Source: Kiloniella laminariae (GTDB lineage Bacteria > Pseudomonadota > Alphaproteobacteria > Kiloniellales > Kiloniellaceae). Taken from it: 64,000 nt of DNA. The notes under the pieces are model-generated. The model had not been told where the DNA came from, searched no databases, and saw only the letters and a program-made list of their open reading frames with translations. Every line of letters starts with the position of its first letter. Positions within the stretch are counted from its first letter, which is position 1. A program made the translations under genes and the position numbers. The DNA is taken from the NCBI RefSeq assembly GCF_027214005.1, contig NZ_JAPWGY010000001.1, positions 310,001 through 374,000 on the forward strand, written 5' to 3'. Shown here one piece after another: positions 17,604 to 25,774 of the stretch.

Positions 17604-18971
17604 TCATGAATCTTTTTTACGCTGTTTGTCCCTGCGATCGGCGGTAATGTTGAGGTCTGATGCCCGTAACCAGGCTGGGGATCCTTTCGGCAGAAGTTCA
17701 CTTGCCCGCCCGGACTGAAGCATGGCTTCTGTAAAGTTTCCGCGGCCAAAGGCGGCTTCGGCCAGCGCGAGGTGGGTCATTCCCTTGTCTCCCCGACGGC
17801 CATAAATAATTGCAGCCTGGCGCCAGACACTGGCGTTGTTCGGTTCTGCCAGCAGAACCTTTTCGATGTGCTCGAGGGCTTTGTCATCCTCGGCGGGGAT
17901 ATTTTCTTCTACCAGAACCCGGATAAGAAGCATGCGGATGGGATCTGCTTCTGGTGCTTTCTCGATGGCTTTTTCCAGATAGGGAAGTGCTTCATGGCCC
18001 CTGGCAAACTCGAACAATATCTGCCCCTTCAGCTCAAGAAAATAGGGGTCCTCGGGAAGTTCGGCAAGAAGACTGTCGAGCTCTTGCGTTGCTTTTTCCA
18101 GATTGGTCGATCTGTAGTAGGAAATCGCACGGGCGTAGCGCGCCGAGACTGACGTGTCTTCCTCAGGGTATTTACGGGCAACCTGATTGCTGTTTTCCAG
18201 AAAGCCGATAAGTTTAGCTCTTACCCTGCTGTGGAGATAGACAGCATCCGGAGAATCCGGCTTTGTTGCATAGGGCGACTGCGAGACAGCATTGTCGAGA
18301 AAGTTGATACGTTCCTGGGTCAGGGGGTGACTGCGCAGATAGGGATCCTGATTTTCGCTTAGCAGCACTTCCTGACCGCGCAAGGTTGACATGAAGTCCC
18401 GCAAGCCGACGGGGGACTGCTCTGTCGCCTGGAGATACTTCACCGCAGCCTGGTCAGCAGCAGCTTCCTGCTGGCGCGTATAGCTCAGAAAGTTCCGCAG
18501 GGCAAAATCCTGCCCGGCGCCGATGATAACAGCAGCGGCTTCACCCTTGCCTGTTGCAATGGCGGCGCCGATCCCCAGCAGATAACTGGCAATACTGGTG
18601 CCGATCGCCTTGTCCACACTGTCGCCGCGAAAGGCGACGTGCCCCCCTGCAATATGGCCGGTTTCATGGGCAATGACCCCGATCACTTCAGAAGGCGTCT
18701 TGGCTTTCATAATAAGGCCGGTATTGATAAACATTCGGTTGCCAACTGTAACAAAGGCATTCAGGCTTTTGTCATTGACGATGAATATATCTACACTCTG
18801 TGGAGCAATCCCTGCAGCTTGCAGGACCGGGGTGGCATAGTTTCGGATCGCCTGTTCTGTTTCTGCGTCCCTGATCAGGTTCAATCCCTGAGCTTTTACT
18901 GGCAAAGCAAAGGCAAGAGTGGCAATAAGGGTGGTAATGCGTAAGATCAGGCGGGCTGGGCGTTTTTTCAA
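17604..18971 (-). CDS. M48-family metalloprotease with TPR repeats (BepA-like)
   Basis: The 455-residue protein has a signal peptide (to about residue 27, ending VKAQ), an M48 zinc peptidase domain with the motif HETGH in GVIAHETGHIAGG and the third ligand region RQQEAAADQAAVKYL, and a C-terminal TPR-like helical array (ALPYLEKAIEKAPEADPIRML, ALEHIEKVLLAEPNNASVWRQAA). This is the BepA/YfgC arrangement: an outer-membrane assembly chaperone and protease in the periplasm. The start is TTG at 18971, chosen because it gives a full signal peptide and no upstream start fits; the ribosome site is weak. Only 64 bases separate it from the divergent GGT-like gene. Confidence 0.9.
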   Translation of the reverse strand: MKKRPARLILRITTLIATLAFALPVKAQGLNLIRDAETEQAIRNYATPVLQAAGIAPQSVDIFIVNDKSLNAFVTVGNRMFINTGLIMKAKTPSEVIGVIAHETGHIAGGHVAFRGDSVDKAIGTSIASYLLGIGAAIATGKGEAAAVIIGAGQDFALRNFLSYTRQQEAAADQAAVKYLQATEQSPVGLRDFMSTLRGQEVLLSENQDPYLRSHPLTQERINFLDNAVSQSPYATKPDSPDAVYLHSRVRAKLIGFLENSNQVARKYPEEDTSVSARYARAISYYRSTNLEKATQELDSLLAELPEDPYFLELKGQILFEFARGHEALPYLEKAIEKAPEADPIRMLLIRVLVEENIPAEDDKALEHIEKVLLAEPNNASVWRQAAIIYGRRGDKGMTHLALAEAAFGRGNFTEAMLQSGRASELLPKGSPAWLRASDLNITADRRDKQRKKDS

Positions 18972-19035
18972 CGTTCAGTACTCACAGGTAAAGTATAGAG
19001 TTACAAGTTATTCAATTGGGGGCAAAGCGTCGGTA

Positions 19036-20643
19036 ATGCAAGAAACCTTTTTCAGGAAGTCTAAAGTCCGTTCCGCGATCATAACAGCATGTCTGGGGGG
19101 ATTGCTACTCTCGGCTTGCGAGAGTACGGATGATCAGGCGCAGGGTACACTCCAGACCGTGAAAGGATTCGCCGGCCTGGTGTCGGCTGACGAACCCCGG
19201 GCCGCGCAGATCGGTCGTGAACTGCTGGGGAACGGCGCAACAGCTGCGGATACGGCTGTGGCCATGTACTTTACAATGGCGGTGACCATGCCCTCGCGTG
19301 TTGGTGTGGCTGGCGGTGGGGCCTGTTCCTATTATGATCGGGAAAGCAACTCAGCAACCGCATTGAACTTTCTGCCATCAGCTTCCTCTTCAGGTGGAGT
19401 CGTCCCCAAGACACCTCGGGCCATGGCCGCCCTCCACGCCAAATATGGCTCCCTGCGCTGGGAACAGCTTGTGACCTATGGTGAGAGGCTCGCGCGTTTT
19501 GGGAACCCGGTCAGCCGTTCTTTTGCTTATGATCTGGCCTTGGCCAACAGTCGGTTGGGTGTAAATGCAGAGATGCTGTCAAAGTTCACACGCAGTGACG
19601 GAAAGCTTCCAAGCGAAGGAGATATTCTGGTCCAGCCTGAACTTTCGGGTGTGTTGGCCGGATTGCGCGCCCAGGGAGCCGGTTATCTTTATATGGGGCC
19701 TTTGACCCGCCGCTTTGCTGAGGCATCCACAGCCGAAGGTTTGCCGCTTAAAGTCGAGGATATCAGGAACTATCTGCCGGGCATGGAGACACCGCTGACT
19801 GTTGAAGTGGGAGTCGATAAAGCCTATTTTTCAGGCGATTATGCCGGAGGCGCACTGGTTGCAGCGCACCTGGTCGGGCAACTGAATGTCAGTGGCGATT
19901 ATGACGGCGCCGAAGCTGGAAAGCAGGCGCATCTCTTTACTGAGGCCCTGAAGCGTGCCCAGGCAATCCGCAGTGGGGTAATGGCAGGTAAGGTTTCCGC
20001 GCAGGAGAGCCTCTCTACTGATGCGCTTGAAGCTGATTTTGCTGCCTTTAATGAAAACCGGGCGACCCCGGTTTCTTCCTTGACCCATGAGCCAATGCCT
20101 GCGTCAGGAAACCCTTATGCTGCAGGTTTTGCTGTCATTGACCGTTATAATAACTCTGTTGCCTGCAGCTTTACACTGAACGGACTGTTCGGTTCTGGCC
20201 GTATGGCTCAGGATCTGGGTGTGGTTCTGCCTGCTCCCCCTCGGTCGTCAGCGGATGGCCTTGATACTGTCATTGCTGTGGTTGTCGCCAATGAGCCGAC
20301 GTCGTTCAGCCGTTTTGCCGGAACGGCTTCGGAAGGGGCAGTCGGAGCTTCCTCTTTGAGCAAGGTTATGGCGGATACCCTCTTGGGGGAAGTTGATCTC
20401 AAAACAGCTATAACCGCTCCACGCCTGCATCATAGTGGCCAGCCGGATGTTGTCTTCTATGAAGAAAGCACTTCTGATTCTGTGGTTTCCTCGCTCAAAA
20501 CCCGCGGTCATGATGCCCGGCCCGCGCCAGAATACGGACGGGTGAATGCAGCTTACTGTGCCCAGAGCCTCAAATTTAAGCCAGAGAGCTGCTTTTCGGC
20601 ATCGGATAGCCGCGGTTTCGGTCTGAGCCGTCTGGCGCAATAG
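19036..20643 (+). CDS. Gamma-glutamyltransferase-like lipoprotein, catalytic Thr missing
   Basis: The 535-residue protein opens with a lipoprotein signal peptide (LLLSAC, modified Cys about residue 28; Glu follows, which favours outer-membrane sorting). The rest follows the gamma-glutamyltransferase pattern: GNGATAADTAVAMYFTMAV and GVGVAGGG-like RVGVAGGGACSYYD in the large part, and GFAVIDRYNNSVACSFTLNGLFGSGRMA in the small part. In true GGT the segment before this reads T-T-H-Y-S-V-V-D and its first Thr is both self-cleavage site and nucleophile; here the aligned residues are A-A-G-F-A-V-I-D. The protein is therefore probably neither processed nor active as a GGT. An upstream in-frame start at 18919 would overlap the M48 gene and destroy the lipoprotein signal. 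Confidence 0.85.
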   Translation: MQETFFRKSKVRSAIITACLGGLLLSACESTDDQAQGTLQTVKGFAGLVSADEPRAAQIGRELLGNGATAADTAVAMYFTMAVTMPSRVGVAGGGACSYYDRESNSATALNFLPSASSSGGVVPKTPRAMAALHAKYGSLRWEQLVTYGERLARFGNPVSRSFAYDLALANSRLGVNAEMLSKFTRSDGKLPSEGDILVQPELSGVLAGLRAQGAGYLYMGPLTRRFAEASTAEGLPLKVEDIRNYLPGMETPLTVEVGVDKAYFSGDYAGGALVAAHLVGQLNVSGDYDGAEAGKQAHLFTEALKRAQAIRSGVMAGKVSAQESLSTDALEADFAAFNENRATPVSSLTHEPMPASGNPYAAGFAVIDRYNNSVACSFTLNGLFGSGRMAQDLGVVLPAPPRSSADGLDTVIAVVVANEPTSFSRFAGTASEGAVGASSLSKVMADTLLGEVDLKTAITAPRLHHSGQPDVVFYEESTSDSVVSSLKTRGHDARPAPEYGRVNAAYCAQSLKFKPESCFSASDSRGFGLSRLAQ

Positions 20644-20693
20644 GCAACAATAATCTCTGGTGTCCTCTTTGATGAGAGGATTGTTACAGAACG

Positions 20694-20731
20694 GGAGGTA
20701 GAGCAGTCGAGGATCTGCCTGCTCTGCCTCC
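20694..20731. other. Strong hairpin before the aminotransferase gene
   Basis: GGAGGTAGAGCAG (20694-20706) pairs with CTGCTCTGCCTCC (20719-20731), 13 bp with one G-U pair and a 12-base loop, only 21 bases before the aminotransferase ATG. No T run follows on either strand. A smaller hairpin (TCCTCT/AGAGGA) lies at 20663-20680. Confidence 0.6.
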
Positions 20732-20752
20732 AAAAAACTGGATCATGATGCT

Positions 20753-21901
20753 ATGGCTTTAAAACTGTCAACAAGGGGGGATATTCCCCCCTTTATTGTT
20801 ATGGATGTGCTTCGTGCTGCAAACGAGCGGGCAGCAGCAGGGGAAGATGTCCTGCACCTGGAACTTGGCCAACCGGAAACGCCGGCCCCGCCAGCTGTGC
20901 TGAAGGCCGTGAAGCAGGCACTTGATCGCGAAACTATTGGCTATACAGATGCGATGGGGCGGGCAAGCCTGCGGCGACGTATTGCGGAACATTATCGCCA
21001 TTGCTATGGGCAGGATGTAGATCCGCAGCGCATTATGGTGACCACGGGATCGTCAGCAGGATTTCTGCTGTCTTTTCTTGCGGCCTTTAATCCGGGCGAT
21101 AAAGTGGCGCTGGCGGCGCCGGGGTATCCTGCCTACCGCAATATTCTCAAGGCGCTTGATATCGAACCTGTGCTGGTTTCTGCGGGGCCGGGAGAACGGT
21201 TTCAGCCTTCTGTCGAATTGCTGGAGGCGCTGGAGATTGATCTGGATGGTCTGATTCTGGCTAGCCCCTCAAACCCGGCAGGTACGATGCTGGATGGCAC
21301 AGCGCTTGAAAAGCTGGTCAGTTATTGCAAGAGGAAAGGCATTCGTCTGATTTCTGACGAGATCTATCATGGCATTACCTTCGGGACGGAGGCCAGGACT
21401 GCTCTTGAATACAGCGATGATGCCTTTGTTATAAATTCGTTTTCCAAGTACTTTTCCATGACAGGATGGCGTCTGGGCTGGATGGTGTTGCCTGCAGACA
21501 TGTGCCGTCCACAGGAATGCCTGGGGCAAAATCTCTTTATCTCTCCGCCGACCCTGTCGCAAATTGCGGGAGAAGCCGTATTTGACTGCTATGATGTGCT
21601 GGAAGAATATGTCGAGCGCTATGCCCGGAACCGGGAAATTCTGCTGAACGAACTGCCGGGGGCGGGGTTTGGCGAACTGGCACCGGCCGATGGCGGGTTC
21701 TATATCTATGCTGATATTGGCCACAGGACAAATGACAGTCAGGATTTTTGTCAGAAAATGCTGGCAGAGGCAGGTGTTGCGGCGACTCCCGGTGTGGATT
21801 TTGACCCCTATAATGGCAATCGTTTTATGCGGTTTTCTTTTGCCGGATCGGAAAAAACAATGCTCCAGGCGGTTAAACGTCTTCGGGGCTGGCATCCCTG
21901 A
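20753..21901 (+). CDS. Pyridoxal-phosphate aminotransferase, class I/II
   Basis: The 382-residue cytosolic enzyme belongs to fold type I aminotransferases: LELGQPETPAPPAVLKAV near the start, TTGSSAGFLLSFLAAFNPGD for cofactor phosphate binding, ASPSNPAGTML with the conserved Asn, SDEIYHGI with the Asp that contacts the pyridine nitrogen, NSFSKYFSMTGWRLGW with the PLP lysine, and a C-terminal RFSFAGSE with the carboxylate-binding Arg. It resembles the AspC/PatA-like group acting on aspartate or aromatic amino acids; the substrate is not certain. A hairpin just upstream could affect its translation. It is followed by a strong terminator. Confidence 0.92.
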   Translation: MALKLSTRGDIPPFIVMDVLRAANERAAAGEDVLHLELGQPETPAPPAVLKAVKQALDRETIGYTDAMGRASLRRRIAEHYRHCYGQDVDPQRIMVTTGSSAGFLLSFLAAFNPGDKVALAAPGYPAYRNILKALDIEPVLVSAGPGERFQPSVELLEALEIDLDGLILASPSNPAGTMLDGTALEKLVSYCKRKGIRLISDEIYHGITFGTEARTALEYSDDAFVINSFSKYFSMTGWRLGWMVLPADMCRPQECLGQNLFISPPTLSQIAGEAVFDCYDVLEEYVERYARNREILLNELPGAGFGELAPADGGFYIYADIGHRTNDSQDFCQKMLAEAGVAATPGVDFDPYNGNRFMRFSFAGSEKTMLQAVKRLRGWHP

Positions 21902-21980
21902 AGCACAGGGCGGTGACGCTTAAGCTGAGAGACGACTTTCCTTTGTGGCAGCGATGTTCTCTTGGCGGAGCAGGAAATAG

Positions 21981-22016
21981 AAAAAGCCCCGGTCAATTTC
22001 TTGGCCGGGGCTTTTT
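21981..22016. terminator. Bidirectional terminator between aminotransferase and rne
   Basis: AAAAAGCCCCGGTCAA (21981-21996) pairs with TTGGCCGGGGCTTTTT (22001-22016) over 16 positions with one G-U pair and a 4-base loop; both ends are A/T runs, so it can serve both convergent genes. Confidence 0.92.
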
Positions 22017-22036
22017 GTCAGGCAGGCATACTGGTT

Positions 22037-25000
22037 TTATTGGCCAGTGATGCGGCTCCACCATCCCTTTTTCCTGGGGCCATCAGCCGCGCCCTCGGTC
22101 GAAGGTGTTGTCTGAGGGGATGTAGCGGCGGCCCGGGCAGTTGAAGCCTTGGGTGCTACGGGTTTCTCGGTTGCAATCGCAGCCGTCCCTTGCTTCGCAA
22201 CAACCGGGCTATCTGTCTTAGCACCATCTACCGATTTGCTTGCAGGTGAAGGCTTGTCAGCGACCTTGCTGTCGTTGGTGGCTGAAGCTGTTGTACCGGC
22301 AGCTGTCACTTCGGCTTTGGCTTCTGATGCTTTCGTCTTTGCTGCAGCCGGCTTCGCCCGGGTTCGCGCCCGTGGTTTTGCCTTGGCTGGTGCCTTGACG
22401 TCAGCTTCATTCGCCATAGCGGTGGCTAGCTCAGTCCCGGCGCCTTCGGTAGAGGCTTCTTCTGCCTTTTTCTTTGGGCGACGTGGTGTCGTTGCGGCAG
22501 CTTTTTTCCGGGGAGCAGCAGCCCGCTTGGCCCGGACAGGTTTCTTATCTGCTTCGGGGGGCGCAGAAGCGGTGTCGCTCCCTTGTTCCGTAGCAGATGC
22601 AACCGTTACAGCTGTCTCGGTCTGGGGAGCTGTTGTGGGAGCTGTTGTATCGGCTTTTGCCTCGACGGTATCTCCAGCTCCTGATTCCAAAGGAACAGCT
22701 GTTTCCTTCTTGGCAGCAGCAGGCTTTCTCCGACGCGGCGCACGACGCGCTGCAGGTTTCTCTTCTGTAGCCGTTGTACTGGCTTCAGCCGTGCGTGGTT
22801 CTACTGCTGCTGGAGTTTCTGTGGCAGAAACATCGGCAGGAGTTTCCTGGACAGTTGTGACGGCAACGTTATCGCCCGCAGGGTTTTCACTCTGGGCATT
22901 GTCACTGTAGCCAGTTTCGCTATGTCCTGTTTCATCTTCTGGGCGTCGTGCACGGCGACGTCCGCCACGTTTCCCCCGACGGCGGCGTTTGCGTGGACGT
23001 CCATCTTCATCGAGTTCTTCAGGACGTTCCTCTGGCGCCGTGTCGGCAGTCTCTGCCGTTTCTGAAGCTTCGCCAACAACAGCGGTGATCTGGGGCTCTT
23101 CGCCTTCCAGAACGCTTTCCGGCCGATCCTTGCGACGGCGACGGCGACGGCGACGTTTCTTGTCGCCCTCTGGACGTTCGCCTCCGGTTTCACTTCTTTC
23201 CGGCCGCTCATGCGGTTCGGGTCGTTCTCCGCGCTCTCCCCGTTCCGGGCGATCAGAACGGTTTTCTACAGGATCACGGGTTTCCTGCGAATCCCGCTGC
23301 TCTCTGTTGTCCCGGTTATCATTCCGGTTGTCTCTGGAGTGACGTCCGCTGGTCTCACGCCCAGAGGAGTGCCCTGAACGATGCGCGGGGGATTTTGGTG
23401 CTTCCTGTGGCAGAATTTCTGCGATCGGGCCATCATTGTTGGAAACAACGCGCTCAAGACGGAAGTTTGGAATGACAATGTCATCATCGGCATTGATCTG
23501 AACTTCAAAATTGTAGCGTTGTTCGATTTCAATCAGGCGACTGCGCTTCTGGTTGAGGATATAGAGGGCAACATCTTTGGGAACAAAGAGCTGCATCTGG
23601 CCACTGCCACGACGGATGCCGTCTTCTTCCAGGGCGCGCAAGACATGAAGCGCCGTTGATTCTGTTGTCCGGATTGTGCCGATGCCGTTGCAGTGCGGAC
23701 AGGTAATGGTCGAGTTTTCGACAATACTTGGACGCAGGCGTTGGCGGGACATTTCCAGCAAACCGAAGGGGCTGATACGTCCGAGCTGAATTCTGGCGCG
23801 GTCAGCCTGCATGGCGTCCTTGAGGCGGCGTTCGACTTCCCGATTGTGTTTCTGTTCATCCATATCGATGAAATCGACCACAATGAGTCCGGCAAGATCG
23901 CGCAAGCGCACCTGGCGAGCCACTTCTGCAGCAGCTTCCTGGTTGGTCTTGTAGGCCGTTTCCTCGATATGCCGTTCCTTGGTTGCACGACCAGAGTTAA
24001 CATCGATGGCGACCAGAGCTTCGGTCGGATTGATCACGATATAACCGCCGGATTTCAGCTGTACAATCGGGTTGTGCATGGCATCAATCTGGGTCTCCAC
24101 CTGGAAGCGGTGGAAAAGCGGAACCTGCATGCCTTTGTAATTTTTAACTTTTTTGGCATGGCTTGGCATCAGGGAGCGCATGCAGCTTTTGGCTGCTTTA
24201 TAGCCGTCTTCACCTTCGACCAGAATTTCTTCCATGTCGCTGGTGTAGAGGTCGCGCATGGCCCGCTTGATCAGGTTGGCCTCTTCATAAACCAGACAGG
24301 GAGCTTCGGACTTGAGTGTTGTCTCGCGGATCTCGTTCCACAAGCGCATCAGATACTCGTAATCACGGCGAATTTCCATCTTGGTCCGCTGACTACCGGC
24401 TGTACGAACAATGACGGCAATGCCTTCTGGAATCTTCAGTTCGTTGAGGATTTCCTTGAGACGCTTGCGATCATTGGGTGTGCTGATCTTGCGACTGATT
24501 CCGCCACCTTTATTGGTATTTGGCATCAGCACGGAATAGCGACCGGCGAGAGACAGATAGGTCGTAAGAGCCGCGCCTTTGTTGCCGCGCTCTTCTTTGG
24601 CTACCTGGATAAGCAAGACCTGGCGACGCTTGATAACCTCTTGAATTTTGTAACGCTTCATGAGGTTTATGCGGGGCTTGGGGCTTTCTTCAAAGTCGGA
24701 TTCATCTTCATTGATGCTATCGACGGTGGTTTCACCGGCAATTTCCTCAATGGTGTCATCCTGCTGTTTTGCAACACTTTCCAAAGCACCATTGCCAGAT
24801 GCCGTTGTGGAGATATCATCCTCGACGTCGCTTGCCGTGCTGCTGTCTTCACTATCGTCTTTACCTTCGGCCTCTTCCGCAAGCATAGCTTCGCGGTCAG
24901 CCACAGGAATGCGATAGTAATCCGGATGGATTTCGCTGAAGGGCAGGAAACCGTGACGATTCCCGCCGTATTCTACGAATGCGGCCTGAAGCGACGGTTC

Positions 25001-25150
25001 TACACGGGTTACACGAGCGAGATAGATATTTCCTTTTAGTTGTTTGCGGGAGAGGGTTTCAAAATCGAAATCTTCAAGTTTGTTTTCGTTGTGCACCACA
25101 ACCCGGACTTCTTCCGGGTGAGTGGCATCGATCAACATACGCTTTGCCAT
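22037..25150 (-). CDS. rne: Ribonuclease E
   Basis: The 1037-residue endoribonuclease processes rRNA and decays mRNA and scaffolds the degradosome. The start MAKRMLIDATHPEEVRV is typical, with an in-frame ATG at 25210 rejected. An S1 domain (GNIYLARVTRVEPSLQAAF, FLPFSEIHPDYY) is interrupted by an acidic Ser/Glu/Asp-rich insert of roughly 80 residues. Next are AIDVNSGRATK, IVVDFIDMD (the catalytic Asp pair region) and the Zn-link CPHCNGIG. The last 450 residues are low-complexity: Arg-rich stretches, then an Ala/Pro/Lys/Glu-rich tail ending KKGWWSRITGQ, a short conserved-looking end that probably binds a partner. A long structured leader lies upstream, suggesting the autoregulation known for rne. 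Confidence 0.96.
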   Translation of the reverse strand: MAKRMLIDATHPEEVRVVVHNENKLEDFDFETLSRKQLKGNIYLARVTRVEPSLQAAFVEYGGNRHGFLPFSEIHPDYYRIPVADREAMLAEEAEGKDDSEDSSTASDVEDDISTTASGNGALESVAKQQDDTIEEIAGETTVDSINEDESDFEESPKPRINLMKRYKIQEVIKRRQVLLIQVAKEERGNKGAALTTYLSLAGRYSVLMPNTNKGGGISRKISTPNDRKRLKEILNELKIPEGIAVIVRTAGSQRTKMEIRRDYEYLMRLWNEIRETTLKSEAPCLVYEEANLIKRAMRDLYTSDMEEILVEGEDGYKAAKSCMRSLMPSHAKKVKNYKGMQVPLFHRFQVETQIDAMHNPIVQLKSGGYIVINPTEALVAIDVNSGRATKERHIEETAYKTNQEAAAEVARQVRLRDLAGLIVVDFIDMDEQKHNREVERRLKDAMQADRARIQLGRISPFGLLEMSRQRLRPSIVENSTITCPHCNGIGTIRTTESTALHVLRALEEDGIRRGSGQMQLFVPKDVALYILNQKRSRLIEIEQRYNFEVQINADDDIVIPNFRLERVVSNNDGPIAEILPQEAPKSPAHRSGHSSGRETSGRHSRDNRNDNRDNREQRDSQETRDPVENRSDRPERGERGERPEPHERPERSETGGERPEGDKKRRRRRRRRKDRPESVLEGEEPQITAVVGEASETAETADTAPEERPEELDEDGRPRKRRRRGKRGGRRRARRPEDETGHSETGYSDNAQSENPAGDNVAVTTVQETPADVSATETPAAVEPRTAEASTTATEEKPAARRAPRRRKPAAAKKETAVPLESGAGDTVEAKADTTAPTTAPQTETAVTVASATEQGSDTASAPPEADKKPVRAKRAAAPRKKAAATTPRRPKKKAEEASTEGAGTELATAMANEADVKAPAKAKPRARTRAKPAAAKTKASEAKAEVTAAGTTASATNDSKVADKPSPASKSVDGAKTDSPVVAKQGTAAIATEKPVAPKASTARAAATSPQTTPSTEGAADGPRKKGWWSRITGQ

Positions 25151-25540
25151 ACGTGAGTAACTCCAGCGTGCGGCCAGCCCCTTCGAAAAGCCATATCGAA
25201 GGCGGCGCACGGAACATCGTTGTAGATGAAATTATGGGATCAAGAGCGTTCATTACCGGTTTTTGTCCTGCGTCGCCGCAGAAACCACGGGAACGCTCTC
25301 GCTGGTGAACCGCTGTTGCGGTTCGATTAGGTTTAAAAATGTCCGAAGGGATAGTTGTTCCTAGAAACCTTGTCCCGCCGGTTTTGGCTTCGGAGCGCTT
25401 GCCTCCCAGTGCGTCCTCCTATAAGGACCGAAATCTACCGTTTTTGACGGGAGAGCCTTCTGGGGCATTAGCGCACGCCAGCCGTCATGAGCTAATGCTC
25501 CACGGCCAGCGTAGAATTTTCTGCTTGTAGATTAACAGGA
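25151..25540 (-). promoter_or_regulatory. Long structured rne leader (putative)
   Basis: The region upstream of rne is rich in inverted repeats and has no gene. A compound hairpin spans 25243-25299 (outer stem AGAGCGTTC/GAACGCTCT, inner stem CTGCG/CGCAG). Others are GAACCG/CGGTTC at 25307-25324 and GCATTAGC/GCTAATGC at 25465-25498. In gammaproteobacteria, RNase E regulates its own mRNA through hairpins in a leader of about 360 bases; the arrangement here is analogous, not homologous as far as I can see. Transcription start is not known. Confidence 0.5.
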
Positions 25541-25774
25541 GCGTTCCCTCTGTGCTAGAAGGTAATTTCAATTTTGATGATTCAATTTGAATATTTCAGC
25601 GACAAGTTGTTTTAAGTCGGTAGAATTGTCCTGTAATCTGCCGTAAAGAAAACGGAAATTCGCAAATTCAGGTCTTTTGCCTCGTCAGAGAATGAGGCAG
25701 GACAAACGGGTTTTTATAGAGATTTCCCTACAGTTTTAGGGCGTTTCGGCTGCAGATAGTGAGTGACGGGGTTT
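25541..25774. other. Spacer between rne leader and amiC
   Basis: About 230 A/T-rich bases, expected to contain the promoters of rne (leftward) and amiC (rightward). I see no clear -35/-10 pair or repeat. Confidence 0.5.

Noticed and set aside
18919-19035. Longer start for the GGT-like gene
   Set aside because: It would overlap the start of the M48 gene and place about 39 unrelated residues before a clear lipoprotein signal.
22149-22910. Ala/Val/Ser-rich open frame antisense to the rne tail
   Set aside because: Result of the low-complexity RNase E C-terminus read backwards.
23693-25039. 448-codon open frame antisense to rne
   Set aside because: It is the mirror of a strongly conserved coding region; no start site or homologous protein is suggested, and rne is certain.
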